64,000 bases of DNA from Macrobrachium rosenbergii (GCF_040412425.1 NC_089743.1:91278403-91342402), one strand, 5' to 3'; positions 11,122-34,343 are shown, counted from the first letter of the stretch. Made by a program: numbers and translations. The notes: generated from the sequence alone by a model not told the origin.

Positions 11122-12779
11122 TGTCCGCACGTATCCCTAATTATTTCTTAAGGCCGCTGTCGTGAGCATACCGTACTTACGACATCCATTCACCAGATCT
11201 ATTTTCTTAATTATTTGTGATAGCAGCAGTTGAAACCGAAAGGAAACGACTAGGCCTAGCTACCTTCAAGTTACGCTACGTTAGGGTAACATAACGTATG
11301 AACGGGGCAGTCGTACGCATTCTTAGCACCAGGAAAAGCAAGTTTGTCTGTGGGTCAGTACTTAACATTCTACCCGAGAGCCTGTCTTAGCTGTTGGGTA
11401 ATCTCACAACAGCACCGTTAGCCATCCATAGAAGTTCATAGCCCTTCACCGCGATGAGGTTTTGTTTGTTGATCTTAGACTCAACTTCTCCTCCTCCACC
11501 TTTCCTTTTCGAACGGGTGTTACTAAGATGTTAGTTGTTTTGTCTCTACTTTCCTTATCTTTTTGGCCTGCGATTATGAAGACTTTTTTTTTTTTAAATA
11601 TTGTTTCATAACACACTATATAACCTCCCCTTGAGGTTAAAGAATAAACATCAAGTACCCATTGTGAATTTATTTTCCATTTTTGGGACTTCTTGCAACC
11701 CGAAGGCAGTTCCCAGCGGTGTACTGATAACAATAGCACAGTCCATTGTGAGACTCGAGAGAGAAATTAGCATTGTGATGATTTTTGCATACAGAAAACT
11801 CTTTACTTTTTGTTGGGCGTAATTCGCGTACTTTCTCACGAGTTGCGTGAAGGTCTTCGCTTTGCAGTGAAATGAATAACCGCCATTCTTGTTGGAGGGG
11901 CGAGGAGGAGGAGGGTGTGTTGTGCTGTCATTATTTGCTCGTTTTGGAGAATTATCGCTTCATTACACACACACACACACACACACACCACACATTTATG
12001 TATGTATGTATGTATGCACATGCGTGTGTGTGTAAAGTTGAACTTTAACTTTAAAATAAACTTTTCAGTCACTGCCTCATCGTAAGACCAGTCCTGTTTG
12101 TCTCATAAAAAATTTTGACTGCCTCGCTCCTTTGTATGTTATTGTGTCAGTACTTGAAGTGGTTTGGTCACTTTAGTAAGTGTAGTATTACTTGACCCTT
12201 GCATACTTCCAGTTTCATCCCCTAAAACTTGTACCTTTGTTATCTACTTATAAGCAAACACACACCCTCACTGTACTTTATGCATAAGTTAACTTGGTAA
12301 GCGTTGCTTTTCTCTGGCAAGAAGTAGGACTTTTAAAACTCTTTGCTATCTAATCGTAATTGGGACACTTACTGCACTCTAGTTTTGCTCTAGGAATTCG
12401 ACAGCTTTCCTGTCCAGCCTCAAATACTCTAAAAGTCTTTTTTTTTTTATAGTCCAACCACCAAATGGCATATATAGCCTACATTGTCTCTGACGAAAGT
12501 TGTTGGTACTTTTACAACAGACACTTTCCGAATATATGACAGCTTTTAAATCATAGATTTATATATTCAGTAGTCTAACTTTTCCTTTTTTTATTATTTA
12601 TTTATTTTTTTTTTTTTAGTTCGAGTGTCACTCTTGACCTTGTCACAGTTTCCACCATTGTTCGTTTAAAAACTGAAAATTTGGGTAACAGCGAGTTAAT
12701 TTGGCACGTGAATTGACAAAATTGCTTGCGATAATGACGATTGCAATAATTAGGAAAACGTTGCATTTCAAATTAGTCT
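11120..12779. other. No gene recognised
   Basis: A (CA)n tract at 11965-11988 with (TATG)n beside it; otherwise unique-looking AT-rich sequence. Open frames under 100 codons are not supported. Confidence 0.45.

Positions 12780-12826
<47 letters not shown>
12780..12826. repeat. (CT)n microsatellite
   Basis: About 23 CT units. Confidence 0.95.
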
Positions 12827-12828
<2 letters not shown>

Positions 12829-13256
12829 AGCCAATATCTCCAAGCAACTTTTAGTACTACGTGTATTACACATGAGTCTAAGATTTTGAAAGTCACGTGA
12901 TCTTGGACACAAACGGTCTACAAAAATCGGAAACTGTAGCGCGGCGATTAAGTTGTAAATGTTTACTGTTGTGGTTCCGTTGAAAATCAAGCCGAGCATG
13001 ACCGGGACTTGATACCATATTCATAAAAGAAGGAGAAAATAAGGGAGAAAAAAAAAAAAGACATTGCTACTGGCGGAATTGGGAAAGACAGTACCACGAT
13101 TGGTTCGTTACATCACGCAAATATCGAGAGACAGAAAGTGTACGTTCCCTCCCTTTTGTGTACTAGACTAACAGTTCATTTACAGCGACGTTGATGATCG
13201 CCACAGATTATGTGGAATTTGAATTTGTTCCAGCAACGCTAAAAAGCATGTTTAGC

Positions 13257-13258
<2 letters not shown>

Positions 13259-13301
<43 letters not shown>

Positions 13302-13320
13302 GTTGAGAGAGAGAGAGAGA
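13259..13320. repeat. (GA)n microsatellite, interrupted
   Basis: Two GA runs separated by cgtt. The flanks (12827-13258 and 13321-13640) hold nothing I recognise. Confidence 0.9.
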
Positions 13321-13644
13321 ACGGCCAGGTGCCACAGTTGGGGAGACAGACGTGATAATTATATCCGTAGGTGATTTAGACGTGACTTAAGTCTTGTTAG
13401 ATGTCACAGAAAGACCAAGGTCAGTTCTTAAACTTTGCTACTTGTCGCTAATATTCTTGTGCAGAAAAGAAAAATATGAGAATTCTTGAGATATAAAAAT
13501 GTCTCTTATGGTTTATATTATTTAATGAGGGATACTCTACTTGATTAAATAATTTTTTTTCTTACTTGCTCATACGTATTTCAGACCATCTTTAAAATAC
13601 CTGTCTCTAACTATAACGTACTTTGTTCGCTTTAGTTACAAGGA

Positions 13645-14735
13645 AATGAATCCATTTTCCCTCTTCCTGTCACGAGTTGCCCGCTTATTTCGGGCAACAA
13701 GTTTTCAACCAAACTTAAACAAATGATTGAACAAGAGTTTGGTTGCCTTAAAAGTCAATTAATTCCAATCAGTCCACTCAAGATTGGCGCATTCTTTCGC
13801 TACAAGGACAAATTGCAGACCTTCATGAGATCTGACATTAGTTACCAATTCAAGTGGCCTGGATGCCCCGGAATCTATGCTGAATCTTGCCGTAGGTTAT
13901 TACAGGGGCGTCATTTCAGATTTTTGTTGTGGGAGGGGGGGGGGGGCAAAGAGAGGTCTGGCCAGCGAAGCGAGCCTAATCAGCTGAGTTTTTTTTTTTG
14001 AGCTATTTTATGTGTTTTTGAAGCCACATGAGCAAGGTATTTCAGCAAAAATTACATACTCCCACTACTACATGTTTTATCTCATTATCACTGGTAGTTA
14101 GTAGACAGACAGAGATCAAGAAACATAATATTTCAGAGAAATTTTATATATTTATGATTGCACATTTAAAAAGAAAACATGCTGTTACTTCTTGGGGCTG
14201 GGGGTGAGGGGGCCAAGTTGAGGCTTTTGTTGGGGGGGGGCCAACTTAGGTCTTGGGGGCAAGTTGAGTCTTGAGGGTGGCAGTTGACCGCCCCAGCCCC
14301 CACCAAATGACGCCCCTGGGTTATTACAAATGAGGTATTGTAGCCACATGCGACGCAGTTTTAGAACGGGTCAGAAACTGAGTAAGACAGAATTTTCTGA
14401 TATAAAGAACCATGCCTCCATATGTAAAATCGAAGTGATTAAAAAGCATTTCTCTACTGTTGGTGGTACAAGCCATAGTGATTACCTTACCACGTTCCCT
14501 GTTCTCTTTTATCGAGCGTAACTGCAGTCGTAGGTTGGTGTCAGTCACCGGTTCATTTTGTACTGTACACATTTCAAGTTATATTAATTTTTATAAATAA
14601 TTTTCCTTCTAACTTTATTTTGAAATAATTTTTGGAAATTTTAACGATATTTATGTTATATTTGCGGATTGAAGATGCACATAGCACATGTGCGAAACGT
14701 CTCATAAATAAATTAAACCTTTTTGATGTTTTTAT
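13645..14735 (+). pseudogene. Penelope-like retroelement, GIY-YIG endonuclease part and 3' end, split by a hAT MITE
   Basis: Before the MITE the frame reads LKIGAFFRYKDKLQTFMRSD, then ISYQFKWPGCPGIYAESCRR. After the MITE it resumes MRYCSHMRRSFRTGQKLSK, then EFSDIKNHASICKI. The order Y-F-C-x-C-IY..RLL..R...H..S.RTG...S.I..H fits the GIY-YIG nuclease of Penelope-like elements. The 3' untranslated part carries a TGAAGA-stem-CGAAACG hairpin (14669-14698) and runs into (TA)n. The reverse transcriptase is missing (5' truncated) and stops lie upstream. Confidence 0.7.
13903..14318. mobile_element. Non-autonomous hAT-type MITE (416 bp)
   Basis: Terminal inverted repeats CAGGGGCGTCATTT / AAATGACGCCCCTG are flanked by the perfect 8-bp target duplication GGTTATTA (13895-13902 and 14319-14326). 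An 8-bp duplication with ends starting CAGGGG is typical of the hAT superfamily. The inside is G-run rich and non-coding, so it needs an outside transposase. Perfect duplications suggest a fairly recent insertion into the Penelope-like frame. Confidence 0.9.
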
Positions 14736-14738
14736 GGA

Positions 14739-14740
<2 letters not shown>

Positions 14741-14816
<76 letters not shown>
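14741..14816. repeat. (TA)n tract at a Penelope-like 3' end
   Basis: About 38 TA units starting about 40 bp after the CGAAACG hairpin. Confidence 0.95.
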
Positions 14817-14824
<8 letters not shown>

Positions 14825-15317
14825 ACTTTCTCCATAAGTTATCTCTGTTTAGCCCACAACTATTTCGAAACTTCCTCGCTCTAATATCCTGAGAAAGGGT
14901 GAAATTAAACGTGAAAAATTCCCCTCGCATTCCCATGGAGAGATAGCTACCATCCTTGTAAGAGCTCCACCCGAGAAATGGTAGTACTAAAGAAACATTA
15001 AAATCGACGTCGTTTTTCCTGTGACGTAACAGAGAGCATTGTAACTGAGTATGTGGGAAAGACAACGACAGCCCCTAGACCTATGACTGCGCTCAATGTC
15101 CCAGTCTTAACACCTGAAATTCAGGCTTAGCCACTTCAAGACGCCTGCTCTGTACTGAGTATCGGGGACGTGAAGCTAGTCCTATTTATTCGTGTTTGCC
15201 AGATTCGAAAATTTGTTTTTGTCATCTTTGATGGAGCAGATATCTGGCGTTGAGCGCGTTTTTTTCTCTCCTCATTGTTCAAAAGAACATACTTCACTGT
15301 TTGTGCGTGTCCGAACC

Positions 15318-15348
<31 letters not shown>

Positions 15349-16018
15349 ACAGTCTCACTGCAATGTATTTTATTGAGGTCTAATCATCGAGTATTTTTCT
15401 CAATATTCTTGCCATTCTTTACTCTTTTTATTTGTTTTAAAGCACCCCGAATAACTTCGAACCTTCTCAAGTTGTACACTCCATCCATCAGTTTACTTCT
15501 TGCTGTTTTCCACTGGATTCTCTCTCATTGCTCTGTTGTTTGCGTTCGTAGTTGTTTTGCAGGGTTTGGTATCCTCCGGGTCAATGGAGGCTATTATGCA
15601 AAGCAGTGACGTAACAAAGTCCTCGTCGATTTCATCATTCTTTTGACCTCATAGTAGGCTTAGGACCTCTCGAGTCGCTTTCAGAATTCTATACGTTTTA
15701 ATTTTTATTTCATTGACAGAGAACGTGCATTATTTTTTTTATTTTTTTATTTTCCATCTGCCAACTTGCGCTCGTCACTCGACCAAAGCATATGTAGTTA
15801 GTCACAAAACACACTCGAAAACTTGATCTTGTCCAGCTAGCTGGCTTTCTCTGTCAAGGCCTACCAGCCGATTCCCGCCAGATGAAGCCAGTGACTGTTG
15901 TTTACTCCTTGTTTGAAGATATTACTCATCTTTGTGGAACAAGTTCGTTAGGTAACGATGATTATCTGGTGGTTGGTTTGATTTAAAGTGAAAAAGGATG
16001 AACGGTTTATGAATAACG
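14817..16018. other. No gene recognised
   Basis: One short (GA)n tract at 15321-15348; otherwise nothing recognisable on either strand. Confidence 0.45.
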
Positions 16019-16096
16019 TCTCTCTCTTTCTCTCTCTCATCCTTCTTCTTCTTCCTTCTTCTTCTTCTTCTTCTTCTTCTTCTTCGAGAGAGAGAG
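16019..16096. repeat. (CT)n/(CTT)n/(GA)n composite microsatellite
   Basis: A CT run, then about 13 CTT units (16047-16085), then a short GA run, which together form a purine/pyrimidine switch. Confidence 0.85.
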
Positions 16097-16347
16097 GGGT
16101 AAAGTTAACACATATCATCCCGGTAGCTAGTAGGCCTACTAGTTAGATTTAACAGTGTTACAACTTTGCAAAGTTTATTTTAATAAAACTTCCACATTCA
16201 AAAATATTGAAGACGGGCAACTGCAAAAGGACATCAAACGCTACTTTTAGGTTATGACCGAAAACCTAGACCCATAATATGAAGCTTCGTCAATAGCATA
16301 TCGATGTACGCGCGCTGGAGAGCGTTTTTGTTTTATTTGATTGGCTT

Positions 16348-16348
<1 letters not shown>

Positions 16349-16391
<43 letters not shown>
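16349..16391. repeat. (TG)n microsatellite
   Basis: About 20 TG units. The flanks up to 16840 contain no recognised gene. Confidence 0.9.
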
Positions 16392-16844
16392 TGGGGTTTG
16401 GGATTAGGGGGGAGTTTGGTTCATGCGTAACTGCTGTGTCTGGAACGTCGCTTGAATGCCAAGTATCGAACTCGTCCCGTCCTTAGATTTCAGTTGCCGA
16501 GTAAAATGTGGATATTGGTGTCAGGGTTACCATGCAATACCTGTTGCGTTGCGTCGGTTAAAGCTTCGCCACCACTTCCATACAGATCGTCGACTTAAAT
16601 ACCGATACTATCATCACTGTCTTTGTTGTTTTTGTTTCTTGAATACAGTATACCTGTTCATGCAGCCTGTGTTACTATGATTAACCTCAAGGTAGGTAAG
16701 GTCTGCTCACAGTTAAGTCAGGTAGTGATTCAAAGAGACTTTCCCTTCTTCATCAGGTCAATGACCACACCTGTTACAACGACAGGTAACGATCAGGTCA
16801 GCACAAAGTCAGTTTTTTTATGAACGTTGTTGAAGTAAAGTTAA

Positions 16845-17990
16845 TTGTATTCAAACGGTAACGCTGATTCAGATGGTTTAAACAGGAGTATTCAATGGGT
16901 AATACCGATTTTTATATATGTTTTAAATAGCAGTATTCAAGTGTCATTACCAACCTGAGATCTTTACCTCTGTAATGCCAAATAAATGCTTCCATTAATA
17001 AGTAAGTTGTATCCAGAGATCTTAATGAGTAATATTCATAGCTTAATGCTGACTACAGATTCGACAGTGAAATTAAGCCAGAGGTTTTATTCAAGAGTAT
17101 TCGACAGTGTCAGCCAGAGGTTTTAATCAGAAGTATTCGACAGTGGAAGTCAGCCAGAGGTTTTAATCAGGAGTATTCGACAGTGAAAGTCAGCCAGAGG
17201 TTTTAATCAGAAGTATTCGACAGTGGAAGTCAGCCAGAGGTTTTAATCAGGAGTATTCGGCAGGGAAGGTCAGCCAGAGGTTTTAATCAGGAGTATTCGA
17301 CAGTGGAAGTCAGCCAGAGGTTTTAATCAGAAGTATTCGACAGTGGAAGTCAGCCAGAGGTTTTAATCAGGAGTATTCGGCAGGGAAGGTCAGCCAGAGG
17401 TTTTAATCAGGAGTATTCGACAGTGAAAATCAGCCAGAGGTTTTAATCAGAAGTATTCGACAGTGGAAGTCAGCCAGAGGTTTTAATCAGGAGTATTCGA
17501 CAGGGAAAGTCAGCCAGAGGTTTTAATCAGGAGTATTCGACAGTGAAAATCAGCCAGAGGTTTTAATCAGGAGTATTCGACAGTGAAAGTCAGCCAGAGG
17601 TTTTAATCAGGAGTATTCGACAGTGCAAGTCAGCCAGAGGCTTTAATCAGGAGTATTCGACAGTGAAAGTCAGCCAGAGGTTTTAATCAGGAGTATTCGA
17701 CAGTGAAAGTCAACCAGAGGTTTTAATCAGTAGTATTCGACAGTAAAAGTCAGCCAGAGGTTTTAATCAGGAGTATTCGACAGTGAAAGTCAGCTGGTGA
17801 TTTTAATCAGGAGTATTCGACAGTGAAAGTCAACCAGAGATTTTAATCAACAGTATCCAAAGGTTAAAAGTGAGCCAGAGATTTTAATCAGGAGTATTTG
17901 ACAGTGAAAGTCAGCCAGAGGTTTTAATCAGGAGTATTCAACAGTGAAAGTCAACCAGAGATTTTAATCAGCAGTATTCAAAAGGTAATA
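16845..17990 (+). repeat. 40-bp minisatellite just upstream of the UGT coding start
   Basis: Unit gacagtggaagtcagccaga + ggttttaatcaggagtattc, about 23 well-kept copies (about 17060-17990) after several decayed ones (from about 16845). A 120-bp block of three units is itself repeated (17211-17330 against 17331-17450, nearly identical), a higher-order structure. The array ends 66 bp before the UGT ATG and about 40 bp before the polypyrimidine tract of the first acceptor, so it probably lies in the 5'UTR intron or promoter. Confidence 0.95.
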
Positions 17991-18056
17991 CCTTCCAGAA
18001 ATTCTTGACAAATTTTTTATTACTTGTACTCACCAATCTCTTATCTCCCAAACAGG

Positions 18057-28403
<10,347 letters not shown>

Positions 28404-29174
28404 TCTCTCGTCTCGTTCCCGTTTGCTCGGAACGAGCGATAGGCCGATGAAGTAGGCGCAGATGCCGCGTCTGTCATCTCTGAGTCATCCAGCTCTCGAG
28501 AAATACTTTTTCGTAGACCTTAAAGTCGTGACAGTCGGGGCTGCTGTTGTGTTTCACTGAGCAAAAATCGCGGATGGCAAAAGTGCTGAGTGAAACTCGC
28601 ATTCCTTCCTACCAAAAGGTTTTAGAGCAGTCAGTGTAACTGTTTAGAAATAGGTTTAGATGCCGTGTTTGTTGTCCCTGCATGTTTGTGTGTTTGTGTT
28701 AATGCTTGTGTGTCTGTTTGTTTATCTGCTGCGGAATGAATTTGACTTCTTAACGTATTATGAGGTGAATCTTTGAATCGTTAAATTCCCACCGTACATA
28801 TTACGCATGACCTTGCAAGTTCGGTTTAAGGTCCGCCGTGTCAAGAAAGTCACTAGGATGTGAAGAACATTTCTGAGAGCATTTATGGTAGCTTTTCATC
28901 GACCAGAGATCTTTCTCGAGGTGAGAACATTCTTCTGGAGATAATGGTAACGGGTATCAGGCAATTGCGAATCGATCGTCAAAGAAATGGCAGCTTGTGA
29001 AAGAAATTAAGTTCTGGTTTGAGTAACGGACCTGTCAAGCCTTATAGTACTAATTTTGGGGATATCAAGAGCTGCGTCTAATGCAGAGTACATGTCAGAA
29101 TCTCATATTGTACAATATCATAGCCTCTGGGATGAATTTCGTATTTTAGACCGCTTCCTTGCAAGGAATGCAGA
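28404..29174 (+). other. Likely UGT 3'UTR and downstream flank
   Basis: Starts after the TGA. A small hairpin lies at 28412-28436 (CTCGTTCC pairing with GGAACGAG). I see no AATAAA in the first kilobase; the first clear one is near 29592, so the transcript end is undecided. No other gene is visible. Confidence 0.35.
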
Positions 29175-29411
29175 TCACCGAGAGAGAATCGCCCTTCTCG
29201 TGGTCAGATCGGTAACGCGACCTCGTTCTGATACTCCAGATGCGGGTTCGAACCCTGCTACCGACGTCAGAATTGCTTCATGTTCATGCATTAGAATCTC
29301 AGGCTTCGTAGTGACAAGCGTGAGATCCAAAAAGTGTGAGGAGTGAGGAACGCTAAGAGTGGAGTGTGGTTATTGCAATTACATATCTGGTAAAAAAAAA
29401 ATGAACAGTTA

Positions 29412-29415
<4 letters not shown>
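29175..29415 (+). repeat. (TA)-tailed tRNA-derived SINE-like unit
   Basis: A-box-like tggtcagatcggtaacgcg and B box gcgggttcgaaccctgc, spaced as in a tRNA but without an acceptor stem. The unit then runs about 140 bp to a (TA)n tract at 29416. Confidence 0.55.

Positions 29416-29503
<88 letters not shown>
29416..29503. repeat. (TA)n(CA)n microsatellite
   Basis: TA tract 29416-29453, then about 25 CA units. Confidence 0.95.
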
Positions 29504-29505
<2 letters not shown>

Positions 29506-30364
29506 GCCAAGCATTAACGCGAACTCGAGGCCATTAATGTTGTTAGGTCATCATAACGATTTGCCGTATCATAAATAACGAAGTTACCATAAATAAAACG
29601 CACAACAGTGTACCAAAATAAGATAACGATTAAACATACTGGAGTTATGGTAATTACTGTAGATTATTTGAGGCAAAGACCTACTTAGTAAAAAAAATAA
29701 ATCGTGGTTTTGTGGGAATGAAGAAGTTCCAATATGGCTTGTAGATTTTGAGCATTTATGAGACCTCTGCGATAAATCCATGTACGATAGGGATGGGACA
29801 CCTCTAGTGAATGTTTGCTGTTTGTTTATCGTTGTTATGTAGTTAAGTAAGTTCCTGATATGACAAATGAATAGGGGAATCGTTATTTTTAAGAGGAAAT
29901 GCCAGTTAGGTGGGTAAATCATACCCTCTTGTAGCCCAGGCTCGAAATAAATCAAAGAATTGAAGGGAGAAGGGTCTGGCTTCAGAACGAAGCGCGTTAG
30001 ACCATTCTGTTTCTCAAAGGAGGGTCAAAATAATATAATAGTAATAAAACTTGGCGAAGGAAGGAAATGAAAAGGTAAATTATATCCCAAACGGCCATCT
30101 ATAGATTTGTAACCTGTTTTTGTAAGGTCATGTAATGGTATTTTCTTCAGATGGATTGATAGGAAATTTGCTAATTAGTAGCTCGTGTGATATTTATAAG
30201 CTAGCTGCGTCCTTTTGTCAGTAACGTTTCTGTCGTAATCACAAACATGAAGAAAAACACGTTAAAACCATTTTGTTAAAAAGCATAAGTTTTACCTCTG
30301 TTGTAAGCGTTCTTCAGGTATTGAAAGTTAACATGATCGAGGATCAATTTTCATCCTAATTCAT
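29504..30364. other. No gene recognised
   Basis: A minus-strand open frame 29584-29955 has no recognisable domain. Confidence 0.45.
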
Positions 30365-30371
30365 TTATATA

Positions 30372-30454
<83 letters not shown>
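30365..30454. repeat. (TA)n microsatellite
   Basis: About 40 TA units with one interruption. Confidence 0.95.
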
Positions 30455-30456
<2 letters not shown>

Positions 30457-32330
30457 CGTTCCTGTACATTAGAAAAACTGTTTTATACATATAAATGAAT
30501 GGTTGCATTTAAAGCATAAACGAAAAATTTACAAATGTTCACTGGCGATTGGATAGGTCTAATGAACTCTGAGCCGAAGAGCTTGTATGGCGAATAAATC
30601 TTTTGACTAACTAAGATTTAGATAGAAATGTTTCCTGTATTGGAGGTAGACTTAAAAATGACATAGGTATCACATTGCTTCCCTTCCAATCTCCCCATTT
30701 CCTTGCTTTTCCCAGTGATGATAAATTTATCATAAGGCCTTGTACAGTTTTCAAACATTTCCTTCATTTTTCACAGGCAAAAACTCTGTGATCGGTGGTC
30801 TTGCTTTCTTCTCCTTTCGTGAAAATTAAACCTTTAGTTCCTTAAATATCTTTCTGACAAAACCTCCAAGACTAAATGTTGTGTATGTTTAGAAATTAAG
30901 TCTTGTAATATCGCTCCCTACAATGTGTTCTTTTGAGTTTAGGCTCGTAGTACAAAAAGTGTTAAAAACATGTATTCATTGTAAGGCAGCATCTGCCTAT
31001 ACTTATGCAGTGCTTACCTTCTCTCTTCCATGCGCGCACCAAACGCAAGAAAAGGTATCAAAGCATTTTTCGAGGAGTGTTAGTTTGTAGTACATTTTTC
31101 ATAAAATGAATGAATGTGAAAAATAGGCTGATAAATAGCACTGTTATTCTTTATTAAAGGTCTGAAAACCATTGCTGTGTTTCTTTTCCATTGGATAACA
31201 GGAGGAACTTCTGTGATATAAAAAAGTTTTTCTCTTAAAGAAGATTTAATTATCGGTATTTAAAAGAATGTGAAACAGATAGATAGCTGACAGTCAAAAG
31301 AAGTCTCAATTTTGGATGTGTTCTACTGGACGGTGATTGGAACGTTCAGTCGACCACATATGTTGACAACTTGACTAGTTGACTTTGGTGGTGTTTTCGG
31401 TAGAAACATTGAGTGCTTAGTTCCTTTATTATTGTGTCCGTTTTCGATTCTGTCATTAATCTGATTGTCACTAGATGGTAAAGGAGGCTATTTGTGGTAA
31501 TGTACTGTATCTAGTTTTAATACATTTTCTTCCTTTTTTAAACCCATGTTGGCTTATCTGCACTTGTGGCCGTTCCAGCTCTGTAATTCAGTGAGTTTTC
31601 TATTCAAACACAACAAAACCAAACGTATCTAATCAGTTATGGCCCCGTGATTGTTAATATTGGTAAAAAAAGAACCAGTCGAATAGTTTGCATGACTAAC
31701 CGAAGTTCATGATGTTCCAAACCCCTGCCTAACCTAGCCGAGTATAGTCCAATTCAGTTGAACACATTCACATCATGGTAAGCGTGTTATTTATTAATCA
31801 TTTGGAATAATTCCACAGCTGATCAGTAGATTTAATATCACACTGTAATGTAAATTATTGAGCAGATTCAACATCTGAAACAAAAAATTTAAAATGCCTG
31901 TATTGTATATGGTCAACTGCAACCTTTGCTAACCTAACCTAATCCTTGCGTACCCTTAACAAACCGTAGCCTAACCAATGCACACTCGAAATCCTTAACC
32001 TATGCATAAACTAGAGTTGTTAATCGTTGTGCAGTACACTACAGGGAGCTTAATAAACAGTTTTATTTTAGAAATAACCCTTATAGAGACGTCACAGCGA
32101 ATGCCCTACGCAGTGCAAACATCACAAATGAAATATTACATAACCGGCCACGAAACATGATCGTACATGTATGTAATGTATGGAATTAATGGGAAGTTGT
32201 TTACTCAATCTCATAATACGCGAAGGAAAAACATGCATATTAAAATGGGCAGGGAGAAGAGGCTTTTAATTGAAAGAGTCTAGAGAGCGCTTATTGCCGT
32301 AAAGTGAAAGCTAAACAGAACTAAGAAGAA
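30455..32330. other. No gene recognised
   Basis: AT-rich and unique-looking, with no long frames or repeats. Scattered cctaacc words near 31.7-32.0 kb are not a telomeric array. Confidence 0.5.
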
Positions 32331-32332
32331 AC

Positions 32333-32551
32333 CACTATCCATTTCAGGAACTGCGAGTCATCGTTTTTCTCAAATATCTTTCAGACTGATTGTATGGTCG
32401 AAATGGTTCTTTCACAATGCACTATATTACCAAAAATTAGCGGGAGGTGTCTTGTACACTGTGACAGAGTACCACTTCGATCAAAAAAATCAGTTTGAAA
32501 GATATTTAAAAAAAAAAAAAAACGATGACTCGCGGTCCCTGAAATGGAGAG
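32333..32551. repeat. Foldback hairpin, about 80-bp arms
   Basis: The left arm (about 32333-32415) contains gcgagtcatcgttttt, then atatctttcagactga. The right arm (about 32468-32551) contains tcagtttgaaagatat, then aaacgatgactcgc. Terminal ccatttcag / ctgaaatgg pair. Confidence 0.85.
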
Positions 32552-33286
32552 TAGGCCTATTTCGAGAGGCATGGAAAACGCAGGAAGCATTGTTAAATTC
32601 AGTTGTCAAATGTCAAACGATAAAGTATAACTATTCAAATTAATTAAATATACACCCTTTACCAAATGTACATAGGCGCAGAGGAAAATGGAAAGATAAA
32701 TGTAACATCCAGCAACAGGAAAATTATAACAATTTTGGTTACTTTTATTCTAAAAAATGATTAAGGTCTGATAAACCATGAGTTTCCAAAAGTTATCAAG
32801 ATATAGAATTTAAGGATTCAGCGAGGAAAAAACAACGATAAATCAACCTTATCTATGGTGAATGATATTACAAAATCTTACTGCTTCAGATATGGTATAT
32901 AGGGAAGCTCTTATTTTATTACGTACGATGTAAAACAGGTAATTGTACCGACTAAAATGCACATCTACTTAACAGAGCCTTTTAGCACTTCTTGATATTT
33001 ATTAATCAGACCCAGTTCCCAATGCATTCGGTTTTCATTCATGGAATGCTAGGCTGACATTCATTAGCATGCCGGAGAAACTTCTAATAGACGGTTTTAT
33101 TTTACACAATCGATAATCTACCCATAAAGATATACGTCATAATCTTTAGACAAAAAAATAAGACGCACGGCTTTACAATTTACAACCCACGCAATTGTTG
33201 GATAAAAAAAATTAAAGAAAAAAAGGTGAAGTTTAAATTTGGGAGTGATTTCCTCTTAAAGGGAGAAGTTGCCAATTAAATAAATA

Positions 33287-33291
<5 letters not shown>
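32552..33291. other. No gene recognised
   Basis: AT-rich; nothing visible. Confidence 0.5.

Positions 33292-33341
<50 letters not shown>
33292..33341. repeat. (TA)n microsatellite
   Basis: About 25 TA units. Confidence 0.95.
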
Positions 33342-33344
<3 letters not shown>

Positions 33345-34057
33345 GAGCAATCATAGCCACAAACATTGATACTCTAACATTAACTCTCACTGTGAGGCTT
33401 TGATAATCAGAAAAATCGAAAATTATAGACCTAAAATATTATATAACATAAATCATCTGGTTGAGTATGCGAGAAATGTTATACTCATATTTATCTAAAC
33501 TCAAGTTAAGCCTAGAGACCAAGGTCTAGGTTGGCAGACAAGCACGATAATCAATTAAATCCGTGACAAAATGTTGCAAACATTCCTCTGATAATTTGAC
33601 AGTTGACACCAGGTTGGCGGAAGTAGACATTCTTGAGAAGGCGACGCGATGACGTCATAAGAGATAAGATCGTAATCGTATTATGTAAAGTATTTTTATT
33701 CATAAGGAACGGTTTAATCTTTAGTAAGCGCGGTTTTCTTGGAGGGTGAGTCAAGTCTCAAAATGGACTTGATAAAGTTGTACAGTGATGTTTGGCGTTA
33801 CATTTAATTACTGCACAAGCAGTTGCGATAATTCGTTGTGAAAATAATTAAATTCATTTGCATTTCTGTCATATACAGTAATGAATCTGGTGTCGTGGAT
33901 GCTATTTTCACGACAAGAATATTCGAAAATAACAGTAAGATTAAGGATTTTCACAATTTCATAAGATTCACAGCCCAAGTTAAGCAAATCGTCTCTCTGT
34001 ATCGGTGTGATACACAGTACAGCCCACCTCTCACCCTCGTTTTCATTGTTCCCCAAA
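33342..34057. other. No gene recognised
   Basis: A CRE-like TGACGTCA at 33650-33657 is the only motif I noticed; it may be chance. Confidence 0.4.
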
Positions 34058-34343
34058 TCAGTGAACAAAGTGAATGTGGTACACTGTAGGCATTACTTAA
34101 GGTTTTTTGCAGCTGGTCCCCCGCACTTCCATTTCGTTTACTGCACCTCCATCCATATTCTCATTTTTCCATCTTACTTTACACCCTCTCCTAACAATTG
34201 ATTCATGGTGCAACGGCGAGGTTTTTCTCTCCTGTTACACCTTTCAAATCTTTTTACTGTCAATTTCCGCTTCAGAGCTGAATGACGTCATAGGTCCCAG
34301 CGCTTGGGCTTTGGCCTAAAGTCTAAAATCAATTCAATTCAAT
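34058..34343 (+). repeat. R1 dispersed repeat, near-complete copy
   Basis: Blocks in order: actgtaggcattacttaagg, tgcacctccatccatattct, accctctcctaacaattgat, tgttacacctttcaaatc, gctgaatgacgtcataggtc, then gggctttggcctaaa and an (aattc)n-like end. Confidence 0.9.

Noticed and set aside
13723..14001. Plus-strand frame as an independent gene
   Set aside because: It is the Penelope-like endonuclease frame reading on into the inserted MITE.
17060..17990. CRISPR-like regular repeats
   Set aside because: The repeat has no unique spacers and the host is eukaryotic; it is a minisatellite.
29200..29265. tRNA gene (A and B box present)
   Set aside because: No acceptor stem or full cloverleaf; other such heads recur with (TA)n tails, so it is a SINE.
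31720..31990. Telomere-like cctaacc words (arthropod TTAGG)
   Set aside because: Scattered single words, not a tandem array.
33650..33657. CRE (TGACGTCA) as a promoter element
   Set aside because: Single 8-bp match with no transcription start or gene nearby.
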